Origin: Bacteroidales bacterium
GTDB taxonomy: Bacteria > Bacteroidota > Bacteroidia > Bacteroidales > F082
Direction of reading: 5' to 3'
NCBI GenBank assembly: GCA_017428285.1
Contig: JAFRRE010000029.1
Location: 1-16,111, forward strand
DNA: 16,111 nt
Part shown: in pieces, positions 8,316 through 14,665 of the stretch
How the letters are laid out: the number at the start of each line of letters is the position of its first letter
How positions within the stretch are numbered: the stretch's first letter is position 1
Program-made: the position numbers and the translations under genes
Notes under the pieces: model-generated
Told to the model about the DNA's origin: nothing
What the model saw: the letters and a program-made list of their open reading frames with translations, nothing else
The model's database searches: none

Positions 8316-8951
8316 ATGAAAAGAAACTTTCTGATTTTAGCATTGGTTACCTTTGCCTTGTTCTTCACCAGCTGTTGCCAGAACGACAATGCAAACACCA
8401 ACAACGAACAAAAGACTATGAGCACTACTATGAACGACCTGCTGACGCGCCGCAGTGTGCGCAGCTACACCGATGAAGTACCTCCCATGGAGGTGATTGA
8501 AGAGATTTGCAAAGCCGGCACTTACGCTCCGACTGGCATGAATCGCCAAGCACCTGTTATAGTCGCCGTCACCAACCGCGAAGTGCGCGACCGTTTGAGC
8601 AAATTGAACGCCGCCGTCTTTGGTCCCGACAACGACATGGATCCGTTTTATGGTGCTCCCGTGGTTTTGGTGGTCTTGGCCGACACAACTGCAGCCAGGA
8701 CTTGGAAGGAAGATGGCTCACTTGTAATGGGTAACCTGCTTAATGCAGCTCATGCCAAAGGTTTGGGCTCCTGTTGGATACATCGTGCCAAGGAAGTCTT
8801 CGAGACCGAAGAAGGTAAAGCTATCTTGAAAGATGCTGGCATCGAGAACGAGAATCTGGTTGGGATTGGCAACTGCATCCTCGGCTATACCGCTGGCGAT
8901 TATCCCGAAGCTGCACCTCGTAAAGACAATTACATCTATTGGATCAAGTGA
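8316..8951 (+). CDS. Nitroreductase-family flavoprotein with a lipoprotein signal peptide
   Basis: A 211-residue protein. Residues 1-19 form a lipoprotein signal (MKRNF, hydrophobic core, FFTSC), with C20 as the predicted lipidated residue. A short Asn-rich linker leads to a nitroreductase domain from about residue 40 to the end. The FMN-phosphate motif RRSVRSY and the AGTYAPTGMNRQ loop are present, and the C-terminal region has a GLGSCWI loop and an ending with GY-x-AGDYP-x-A-PRK. The family uses FMN and NAD(P)H to reduce nitro compounds, quinones or enones and is normally cytoplasmic, so the lipoprotein form is notable. An internal ATG at 8418 begins MSTTMNDLLTRRSVRSY, where a cytoplasmic family member would start. 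I chose the ATG at 8316 because it gives a complete signal and sits 20 bases after a good promoter. The 3' end overlaps the convergent dus gene by eight bases. Confidence 0.87.
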   Translation: MKRNFLILALVTFALFFTSCCQNDNANTNNEQKTMSTTMNDLLTRRSVRSYTDEVPPMEVIEEICKAGTYAPTGMNRQAPVIVAVTNREVRDRLSKLNAAVFGPDNDMDPFYGAPVVLVVLADTTAARTWKEDGSLVMGNLLNAAHAKGLGSCWIHRAKEVFETEEGKAILKDAGIENENLVGIGNCILGYTAGDYPEAAPRKDNYIYWIK

Positions 8952-10029
8952 CGATTCGGAGGGTGTGAGACCTAAAAACCGTTTCCACCGCTTCCTCATA
9001 ATCCTTTAGCGCATTGATTTTCTTGATCTTACGCCAAATGTCTTGTGGCTCATCGAAAGAATACATCAGGTACGACCATAGTTCTTTCATCCTGCCCAAT
9101 ACCTTTGGACTGCCTCCCGCATGGCGGAGGCGGTCTTCGTACAAGTCAAGGATATAATTGTGTAGTCGTTCGGTCTGTCGCTTTGCGTCATTGCGAGGAA
9201 CGAAGCAATCCAGAGAGTCACTCCCTTGGATTGCTTTGTTGTTTCTATTCTTAATGACTGAGGCCTTAATGTCCTCTGCCAAAAATGGATTCGCCAGAAT
9301 GCCGCGTCCAAGCATGAATTGGACTATGGTTTTGCAGGTCCCTGAGCTTGTGGCCCCTGAGGTCCCTCGAAGGGTCGAAGGGCCGTCGTTCAGTGTTTTG
9401 TGAATCCTTTCAAAGCTTTCCACCGAAACAATATCCCCATTATACACCAACGGCGCGTTGATCTGAGGCATTAATGCCTTGAACCGTTCCACATCAGCCT
9501 CGCCTTTGTACAATTGTTTCCCAATGCGCGGATGGATGATTAATTCGCTTAAAGGAAACTTGTTGAAAATCGGAATGATGGCATCAATCTCATCTGGGCT
9601 GAAATACCCCAAGCGACATTTTACACTGAACTTGATTTCGATTTCTTCGAAAACCCTGTCCAGCATGGCCTCCACTTTGTCGGGATAAGGCAGGAGACCG
9701 CAGCCACGTTTCTTGTTGGCAACCCTTGGGAATGGGCAACCCATATTAAGGTTGATTTCCTTGTAACCCAGTTCCTTGCATTGCTTGGCAAAACGCAAAA
9801 TCTCCTCGGCATCAGTGCTGAGAATTTGCGGCGTCAGTGTTTCCACGTCGTTGCAGCATGGGTCAATTTCCTCGCCTTGCAGGTTCTTGGCGTGTTCCTC
9901 CTTATGTATGCCTGTGAAGAACGGCGTGTAGAATTTGTCGATGCCGCCGAAATGTCGCTTGAACACATTGCGGAAAGGCGCGTCGGTGATGCCTTGGAAG
10001 GGACCTAAAGAAAGAAGAGGTTGGTTCAT
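8944..10029 (-). CDS. dus: tRNA-dihydrouridine synthase, with in-frame palindromic repeat insertions
   Basis: A 361-residue FMN enzyme that reduces uridines in the tRNA D-loop. The TIM-barrel motifs are in order: GPFQGITDAPFRNVF at 9-23, NMGCPFPRV with catalytic-type C98, KCRLG with K137, IIHPRIGKQLYKG with H166, YNGDI near 196-200, and MLGRGILANPFLAEDI at 239-254. A C-terminal helical RNA-binding domain follows with VLGRMKELWSYL. The ATG at 10029 overlaps the lnt stop (ATGA), so a longer upstream start is unlikely. The protein is about 35 residues longer than typical relatives. Residues 216-231 are exactly the translation of the 48-base repeat, residues 262-281 translate a second palindromic element, and residues 299-307 a third palindrome. 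The frame stays open, so the enzyme may still work. The DusA/B/C subfamily is not assigned. Confidence 0.9.
   Translation of the reverse strand: MNQPLLSLGPFQGITDAPFRNVFKRHFGGIDKFYTPFFTGIHKEEHAKNLQGEEIDPCCNDVETLTPQILSTDAEEILRFAKQCKELGYKEINLNMGCPFPRVANKKRGCGLLPYPDKVEAMLDRVFEEIEIKFSVKCRLGYFSPDEIDAIIPIFNKFPLSELIIHPRIGKQLYKGEADVERFKALMPQINAPLVYNGDIVSVESFERIHKTLNDGPSTLRGTSGATSSGTCKTIVQFMLGRGILANPFLAEDIKASVIKNRNNKAIQGSDSLDCFVPRNDAKRQTERLHNYILDLYEDRLRHAGGSPKVLGRMKELWSYLMYSFDEPQDIWRKIKKINALKDYEEAVETVFRSHTLRIVT
9108..9135 (-). repeat. 28-bp palindrome inside dus
   Basis: Arms GACTGCCTCCCGC and GCGGAGGCGGTC around a central ATG are almost perfectly complementary. It encodes DRLRHAGGS at residues 299-307 of the Dus protein. 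No second copy is seen in the window, so that it is a mobile palindrome is inferred from its symmetry and from the other insertions in this gene. Confidence 0.5.
9186..9246 (-). repeat. Interspersed palindromic element (CGTCATTGCGAGG...GGATTGCTT type) inside dus
   Basis: On the plus strand it starts CGTCATTGCGAGGAACGAAG. It contains arms AACGAAGCAATCCA and TTGGATTGCTTTGTT that pair with one mismatch around a short spacer. The CGTCATTGCGAGG / CAATCC sequence is a widespread intergenic repeat type in several bacterial phyla, to my knowledge. In the gene's frame it reads through without a stop and encodes roughly residues 262-281, including LDCFVPRND. Confidence 0.8.
9337..9384 (-). repeat. 48-bp interspersed repeat, in-frame copy inside dus
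   Basis: Starting GGTCCCTGAGCTTGTGG and ending GGGTCGAAGGGCC on the plus strand, it is a same-length match to the intergenic copy at 6858-6905. Its ends fall exactly on codon boundaries of dus (residues 216-231, GPSTLRGTSGATSSGT), immediately before the conserved segment leading to MLGRG. Confidence 0.85.
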
Positions 10030-11693
10030 CTCTTCTTTCTTGTGGTGGTTTTGGTCGCCTTTCGGTTCTTGCCAAGGTCTAAAAATGACTTGGCAATCCA
10101 AGTGATGAGCAGCACGAAGGTGACATACACCGCAATGCGGCTGAGGTAGTCGCCGTTCTTGGCGTAGAAAGTGACTTCCTTGTTGGCTTTCAATGTCGCT
10201 TTGATGGCGTCAGGTTCCCAATATTTGGTTTGTTGCAGCACGTCGCCGCGTTGGTTGAAGAATCCCGAGCGACCCGTATTGGCCGAGCGAGCGATACAGC
10301 GGCGGTTCTCGATGGCTCTCAGCTTGGAGAACTCGAAATGCTGTTTATAACCAGGTGTGTCGCCCCACCAACCGTCGTTAGTGATGACGAAGATTAGGTC
10401 GGCACCCTTGGCGCAGAACGAGCCAACATATTCGCCGAAAGCCGACTCGTAGCATATTGGCACAGCAACCTTATGTCCATCAAAGGTCATGACTTTCGAT
10501 TCGGGGTCACCTTTCAATGTTCCACGTGCGATGCCCACGGTGAGACTGAAGTTGCGCAAAAAGCCCATCCACTCGGGAATGGCCTCCACGACTGGTGTGA
10601 GCTGCGATTTGTTGCGATGCTGCAAGCCGTCGCCACTGATGAGTAAAGCCGAGTTGTGGCAATAGTAGTATTTGTCTGTGCCGTCAATATGGCGTGCGGG
10701 GAAATCGTCTTCCATGCCTTTAGGCACCCACTCGTAAGTGGTACCACCAATGACGAAGGACAGTTGTGAAAATCGTGAAACATAGTCGTGCAAGGTTTTG
10801 AGTGCCTTGGCCTTTTCGGTCTCATGCAGCCAGATGCCTTCCTGTATGGCCGACTCACTACTAACGATGAAACGGGTGTTAGGTGTCACCAAAGGCAACG
10901 ACAGATTAATGTTGTTTTGGATGACTTGGTCATAGAAATGATTATCGAATTGTTCGTTCCATGGGTCACAGTTCTGCTGCACAACGATGACTTCCGTGTC
11001 GGTGCCTTGGTCTTCATAGTGTTTGTAAACTCGTGTGCTGATAATGATGGGCAAGAGGAGAATAATGGCTTCGAGGCCGATGTTGATTAAGATGGGTTTT
11101 GCCTTTTTGGTCTTGAAGAACTGAAGGATGTTAGCTATCAAGATGTTGACTATCAATACCCATAGGGTTCCGCCGGCTACGCCCGTATATTCATACCACT
11201 GCACCCAGCTGACTTGGCTTGAAAAAACGTGCCCAAGATTAAGCCAAGGCCATTTAATGGCCCAATGATAGGTGAGCAGTTCGAAAGCCATCCAGTAGGG
11301 GATGAGGATGAAATTGCCCCAAGGATTGTTGCACACTTTCTTTTTTGTGAGGTGGAACAGCCAAAACACGGTGGCCATAAAGAGTGCGTTCAGTAGCCAA
11401 GCCAGCGTGGCAGCAGGCGTGGCGTTCCACACCCACCAGGTTGTAGCCACATTCCATACGAAGAAGGCGAGAAACGAAAGCCAAAACATCCTGCCTCGTT
11501 CGCCTTCCGCGACAAAGCCTTCGAGCAGCAGCAGCGGGACAAAGGCAATGAAGATGAAAGGAGCGATGCCCCAAATAGGCCAAGCTGCTGTGAGCAAACC
11601 TCCAGTCAGAATAGCTAAGATTATATTGCGTGTCTGCGGCCCTTGCGTCTGTCGAAGGTTCGCTGTCCCTTTGTTATTTGTCTTTTTCTTCAT
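10026..11693 (-). CDS. lnt: Apolipoprotein N-acyltransferase
   Basis: A 555-residue inner-membrane enzyme that transfers an acyl chain from phospholipid to the N-terminal cysteine of apolipoproteins, the last lipoprotein maturation step. The N-terminal part (about 22-220) has several TM helices. A periplasmic nitrilase domain follows from about 230 to 510, then a C-terminal TM helix (ISRIAVYVTFVLLITWIA) and a basic tail. The triad is complete: E280 in SSESAIQEG, K362 in RNKSQLTPVVE and C414 in VPICYESAF. The Lys-Cys spacing of 52 equals that of the E. coli enzyme (K335, C387). Residues 12-19 (NLRQTQGP), before TM1, are encoded by a half-copy of the GTCGAAGG repeat. The stop overlaps the dus start (ATGA), giving a two-gene operon. 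Lipoproteins encoded nearby at 8316 and 14851 are plausible substrates. Confidence 0.95.
   Translation of the reverse strand: MKKKTNNKGTANLRQTQGPQTRNIILAILTGGLLTAAWPIWGIAPFIFIAFVPLLLLEGFVAEGERGRMFWLSFLAFFVWNVATTWWVWNATPAATLAWLLNALFMATVFWLFHLTKKKVCNNPWGNFILIPYWMAFELLTYHWAIKWPWLNLGHVFSSQVSWVQWYEYTGVAGGTLWVLIVNILIANILQFFKTKKAKPILINIGLEAIILLLPIIISTRVYKHYEDQGTDTEVIVVQQNCDPWNEQFDNHFYDQVIQNNINLSLPLVTPNTRFIVSSESAIQEGIWLHETEKAKALKTLHDYVSRFSQLSFVIGGTTYEWVPKGMEDDFPARHIDGTDKYYYCHNSALLISGDGLQHRNKSQLTPVVEAIPEWMGFLRNFSLTVGIARGTLKGDPESKVMTFDGHKVAVPICYESAFGEYVGSFCAKGADLIFVITNDGWWGDTPGYKQHFEFSKLRAIENRRCIARSANTGRSGFFNQRGDVLQQTKYWEPDAIKATLKANKEVTFYAKNGDYLSRIAVYVTFVLLITWIAKSFLDLGKNRKATKTTTRKKR
11638..11662 (-). 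repeat. Half-copy of the GTCGAAGG repeat inside the lnt N-terminal coding region
   Basis: The plus-strand sequence GGCCCTTG, three variable bases, then CTGTCGAA matches the right half of the element at 4705-4754 (18 of 24 positions by my count). On the minus strand it encodes NLRQTQGP before the first TM helix. Confidence 0.6.
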
Positions 11694-11713
11694 AGTTTTT
11701 TCAAAAAATCGGG

Positions 11714-11721
11714 CAAAGGTA
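11714..11721 (-). promoter_or_regulatory. Bacteroidota -7 box for lnt-dus
   Basis: On the minus strand this reads TACCTTTG, matching TAnnTTTG, 20 bases before the lnt ATG at 11693. No convincing -33 box is seen. Confidence 0.6.
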
Positions 11722-11793
11722 CGATTTTTTGTCCGTAACGTTCATGCAATCGCTTTTTTTCTCCAAAACAAGCCTTTATATCAAAAAAACAAT

Positions 11794-11801
11794 TATTTTT
11801 G
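11794..11801 (+). promoter_or_regulatory. Bacteroidota -7 box for the kinase / peptidase / PqqD / nucleotidyltransferase operon
   Basis: TATTTTTG matches TAnnTTTG and lies 16 bases before the kinase ATG at 11818, consistent with a short leader. The -33 region is weak. Confidence 0.6.
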
Positions 11802-11817
11802 CACAAATTTTCGCAAA

Positions 11818-12687
11818 ATGAAGAGAGTATATAAAGTTGCGGGTCATAATTTTGCTGTTGTTATGCCTGATGATGATAGAGCTTGGGAGGCGATGCAAAG
11901 TTATGAGCCGTTCTTGATAGAGGATTCGGGTAACTGTGTTTTTACCGTCGAGCTGATTGAAGCGATGCCGGACACAACTGACAAGCAAAAAGTGACGACA
12001 AATTGTGAAGGGCCTGAGTTCCCTCGTTTTGATCTTTATGACTGGGAAGGTCAGTGGTTGTTTGAGGGGGCTCCTAGTTTTGAAGCTCCAGTGCGGTTCT
12101 ATTTGATAGTGGACAAGGCCTTTACTAAGGCGAAGTTTCGCATACTTGGCAGCACGAGGTTCTCGCTCAATTCGGTGATTATGCTGTTGTATGCTTTTGC
12201 GACGGAACGTAAAAACACGCTTATGATGCATTCTTCCGTCGTGGTAAAGGATGGAAAAGGCTATCTGTTTTTGGGCAAGAGCGGTACGGGCAAGAGTACG
12301 CACACCCAATTGTGGATTAATAATCTGGAAGGATGTGAACTGTTGAATGATGACAACCCTGTGATTCGGATCGAAGAAGATGGAAAGATACGTGTTTATG
12401 GCTCCCCGTGGAGTGGTAAGACGCCTTGCTATCGCAATTTGGATTATCCTGTGGGCGCTATCGTTGACCTTCATCAGGCTAAAGAGAACAAGATTCGGAG
12501 ACTGTCTGTCGCTGAGGCTTATGCTATGATGTATGTGTCTTCATCCGGCATTAGGTTCTTGAAGGACTTGGCGGATGGAATGCATGTCACTACTGAGAAG
12601 ATAGTCTGCACTGTGCCATGCTATTCGCTGGATTGCCTGCCTAATGCTGAAGCGGCTTTCTTATGCTATAAAACAGTGACGCTATAA
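11818..12687 (+). CDS. HPr kinase / PEP carboxykinase-like P-loop protein (putative peptide kinase)
   Basis: A 289-residue protein of the HprK/PEPCK-type P-loop superfamily. Residues 1-130 form a variable N-terminal domain. MMHSSVVVKDGKGYLF (136-151) leads into the Walker A loop GKSGTGKST at 153-161, with the G-x-SG-x-GKS form typical of HprK. LLNDDNPVI (175-183) supplies the paired acidic residues, and YGSPWSGKT (194-202) is the later phosphate-loop motif seen in stand-alone homologues. The regulatory HPr-kinase N-domain is absent. Such short homologues occur in natural-product clusters, for example kinases that phosphorylate lasso peptides such as paeninodin. The start is the ATG at 11818 just after the promoter; the frame is open much further upstream, but that part runs antisense to lnt. 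Five bases separate its stop from the peptidase gene. A peptide-kinase role is inferred from family and neighbours. Confidence 0.82.
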   Translation: MKRVYKVAGHNFAVVMPDDDRAWEAMQSYEPFLIEDSGNCVFTVELIEAMPDTTDKQKVTTNCEGPEFPRFDLYDWEGQWLFEGAPSFEAPVRFYLIVDKAFTKAKFRILGSTRFSLNSVIMLLYAFATERKNTLMMHSSVVVKDGKGYLFLGKSGTGKSTHTQLWINNLEGCELLNDDNPVIRIEEDGKIRVYGSPWSGKTPCYRNLDYPVGAIVDLHQAKENKIRRLSVAEAYAMMYVSSSGIRFLKDLADGMHVTTEKIVCTVPCYSLDCLPNAEAAFLCYKTVTL

Positions 12688-12692
12688 TTAAT

Positions 12693-13136
12693 ATGGATAG
12701 GATTGTCCTGCCTAATGATGTGCTTCTGAACGAAGTCGCCCAATTGCTTGGTGAAGGTCGCGAAGTGGTTATCACCCCAAAAGGCAGGAGTATGCTCCCA
12801 TTCATTCGTGGTGATGTCGATCAGGTTAAGCTACGTCATCCTGACTGTTTGAAGGAGGGCGACATCGTGTTGGCCTATTTTGAAAATCGCTATGTGCTGC
12901 ATCGTATTATTGCCATTAATGGGGATGAGATAACTTTGATGGGTGATGGCAATTTGAAGGGTACCGAGCAAGGAGAACGCTCGGACGTGGTTGGTCAGGT
13001 GGTTGAAATCATAACGCCCGACCATTGTCAACACAAGCCGGGGAAGGCATGGTTGTGGCGACACACATTGTTTCTCAGGAAATACCTGTTGAAGGTGTAT
13101 AGAAAATGGAATAAGTTGAAAAATAGACAAATATAA
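12693..13136 (+). CDS. S24/S26-type serine peptidase, signal-peptidase-like fold without membrane anchor
   Basis: A 147-residue protein with the signal-peptidase catalytic core. PKGRSMLPFIRGD (29-41) carries the nucleophile S33 in the G-x-S-M-x-P box. GDIVLAYFENRYVLHRII (56-73) is the second conserved box, with H70 where bacterial signal peptidase I has lysine, as in the Ser/His (SipW/ER-like) class. MGDGN near 90 is the third box. Unlike true signal peptidases there is no N-terminal TM helix; the C-terminus is basic and aromatic (WLWRHTLFLRKYLLKVYRKW) and might touch membrane. It begins 5 bases after the kinase stop and ends 11 bases before the PqqD-like gene, so it is co-transcribed. Processing of a peptide precursor is inferred from context; a LexA-type (S24) regulator is less likely because no DNA-binding domain is present. 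Confidence 0.8.
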   Translation: MDRIVLPNDVLLNEVAQLLGEGREVVITPKGRSMLPFIRGDVDQVKLRHPDCLKEGDIVLAYFENRYVLHRIIAINGDEITLMGDGNLKGTEQGERSDVVGQVVEIITPDHCQHKPGKAWLWRHTLFLRKYLLKVYRKWNKLKNRQI

Positions 13137-13147
13137 TACAATTTGAT

Positions 13148-13417
13148 ATGAAGTTAAATAAAGGTTATAGACTTCGTTCTTTAGGCCAGGAGTTTATCCT
13201 TGTTGCCGAAGGACTGGATGCGGTCGACTTTAGCCGCATGATTTCGATGAATGAAAGTGCTGCATTCCTTTGGAAAGAAGTGGAAGGCAAAGATTTTGAT
13301 GCCGAAATGATGACCGCGCTTTTGATGGACAATTATGACATCCCCCGCGAGACGGCTCAGAACGATGTGGCCGCATTGTTAGAGTCGTGGTCGGCTGTTG
13401 GCCTCATTGAGGAATGA
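13148..13417 (+). CDS. PqqD-family protein (RiPP recognition element)
   Basis: An 89-residue protein of the size and pattern of PqqD: an N-terminal beta part (YRLRSLGQEFILVAEG), the hallmark MNESAAFLWKEVEGKDF (residues about 35-51, the L-N-x-x-A-x-x-I/L-W motif), and two C-terminal helices ending LLESWSAVGLIEE. PqqD-type domains form a winged-helix that binds leader peptides and presents them to modifying enzymes. This is the strongest single hint that the operon handles a ribosomally made peptide. Proteins of this type also occur in loci where no substrate is known. It lies 11 bases after the peptidase gene and 26 bases before the nucleotidyltransferase. Confidence 0.85.
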   Translation: MKLNKGYRLRSLGQEFILVAEGLDAVDFSRMISMNESAAFLWKEVEGKDFDAEMMTALLMDNYDIPRETAQNDVAALLESWSAVGLIEE

Positions 13418-13443
13418 TTATTAATATTAATAAGGTGTAGGTC

Positions 13444-14550
13444 GTGTCGACTGTCGAACAACAATATTTTGCATTGCTTCGTGCCGCCCTTTGGGACACA
13501 TCGGTTTCCATCGATGGTGAAATCGATTGGAAAGCTGTTATGCAGATGGCTGGGTTCCATAGCAATAATGTGCTGATTGCCGATGTGGCTTCGCGAATGA
13601 CCGAAGGCAGCAAGCCTTCGCCCGAGATGCTGGCCAAGATGCAATCGCTCATGCGCAGCAACTTGTTCCACCTGATGCAGTTGAAGCAGGTTTTGGTTTC
13701 ATCGGTGAAGCTGTTGCGTGAATATGATATTGAACCGGTGGTGCTGAAAGGTTTTGGATTGGCCTTGCTTTATCCCAATCCTTCCCTGCGCCAAATTGGC
13801 GATATAGACCTTTTCATCGGAATTGATAGTTTTCATAAGGCTTGTACCTTGCTACGTACCTTGCCCGGCAGCTACAACTGGGGGGAGGAAATTGATTCAG
13901 GCAGGCATTACAACATTGAGTTTGGGAACATCCCCTTGGAGGTGCACCGAGTGAGTGCAGATATTGAGGATGTTAAGCTGCTTCCCCATTATGTCGCCAT
14001 GGAGAAGGAAGGCTTGGTCGACCATCCGCAGCGCGTCGACTATGGAGGCTTCGAGATAGCCATCCCTTCCAAAGAATTCATGGTGTTTTTCACCTTTTAC
14101 CATGCCTGGCACCATTATTTAGAGACGGGTGTGGGGTGGCGACAACTCAGTGACGTTACATTGGCCCTTCATTCCTATCGTGGACAAATTGACCTTGATA
14201 AGTTGCGGCAATGGATCGACGCCATGGGCGTCATGAAGCCATGGCAGACCTTCGGTTTTCTGTTGGTAGAGTATCTCGGCCTGCCTGAAGCGGAGTTGCC
14301 CTTCTATGATGCTTCATGCCGAAAGCGGGCACAGAAACTCTATCGCCAAATCATGGAGGAAGGCAATTTTAGGCGTAACAATGGTTTCAAACGTAAGAAT
14401 CCGAAACGCCGTTTTTGGCACAGAATGCACGCTTTTGTTGGCGTTTTTGTGGATTTTTTCCATCATGTGGGCGTGTTTCCTGCACAGGCTTTTCATGAGA
14501 TGAGCAATACAATCCGAATCAGTTTTGGAAAAAAATCAAAAAAAAAGTAG
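13444..14550 (+). CDS. NTP_transf_5-family nucleotidyltransferase
   Basis: A 368-residue protein of the uncharacterised nucleotidyltransferase family seen in lasso-peptide and polysaccharide loci. VVLKGFGLALLYPNPSLRQ (99-117) and GDIDLFI (119-125) give the K-G ... G-D-x-D signature, with D120 and D122 as likely metal ligands; LEVHRV (165-170) is the downstream V-x-H box. The C-terminal third is helical, basic and aromatic, ending in a lysine run (FGKKSKKK) encoded by an A-rich stretch. The start is the GTG at 13444, 26 bases after the PqqD stop and following AAGGTGTAGG; no in-frame ATG exists before the conserved part. In pseudomycoidin-type lasso clusters a related nucleotidyltransferase works together with an HprK-like kinase, so the pairing here is meaningful. 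The substrate is unknown. Confidence 0.83.
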   Translation: MSTVEQQYFALLRAALWDTSVSIDGEIDWKAVMQMAGFHSNNVLIADVASRMTEGSKPSPEMLAKMQSLMRSNLFHLMQLKQVLVSSVKLLREYDIEPVVLKGFGLALLYPNPSLRQIGDIDLFIGIDSFHKACTLLRTLPGSYNWGEEIDSGRHYNIEFGNIPLEVHRVSADIEDVKLLPHYVAMEKEGLVDHPQRVDYGGFEIAIPSKEFMVFFTFYHAWHHYLETGVGWRQLSDVTLALHSYRGQIDLDKLRQWIDAMGVMKPWQTFGFLLVEYLGLPEAELPFYDASCRKRAQKLYRQIMEEGNFRRNNGFKRKNPKRRFWHRMHAFVGVFVDFFHHVGVFPAQAFHEMSNTIRISFGKKSKKK

Positions 14551-14554
14551 AATT

Positions 14555-14588
14555 TTTGCACAGCGTATGAATTAAATGTTTATTTTTG
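14555..14588 (+). promoter_or_regulatory. Bacteroidota promoter for the small peptide gene
   Basis: TTTG (14555-14558), a 22-base spacer and the -7 box TATTTTTG (14581-14588) sit between the nucleotidyltransferase and the peptide gene. Both boxes lie in related sequence (ATTTTTGCACAGCG and ATTTTTGCAGCG), a small tandem duplication. The implied leader of about 70 bases is A-rich. The peptide can thus be made independently of, and more strongly than, the upstream enzymes. Confidence 0.65.
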
Positions 14589-14665
14589 CAGCGTCAAACA
14601 GTGTGAAAAGGAACACGAACAAATAACTAAACAACAAAAGTCTAACAAATTAAAACGTAAACAAA

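Noticed and set aside
7439..8425. Long minus-strand frame opposite rocD
   Set aside because: It is a by-product of the strong codon bias of rocD, spans the rocD terminator and resembles no family.
9108..9384. dus as a pseudogene because of its insertions, or the repeats as a CRISPR array
   Set aside because: The frame is open with all catalytic motifs present, and the elements are different palindromes rather than evenly spaced identical repeats.
10030..10101. Longer start for dus
   Set aside because: It would overlap 76 bases of lnt. The ATGA overlap at 10026-10029 and the conserved Dus start (LLSLGPFQGITDAPF) support 10029.
11302..11817. N-terminal extension of the kinase frame
   Set aside because: It runs antisense through lnt and upstream of the -7 box at 11794; homologous N-termini fit the ATG at 11818.
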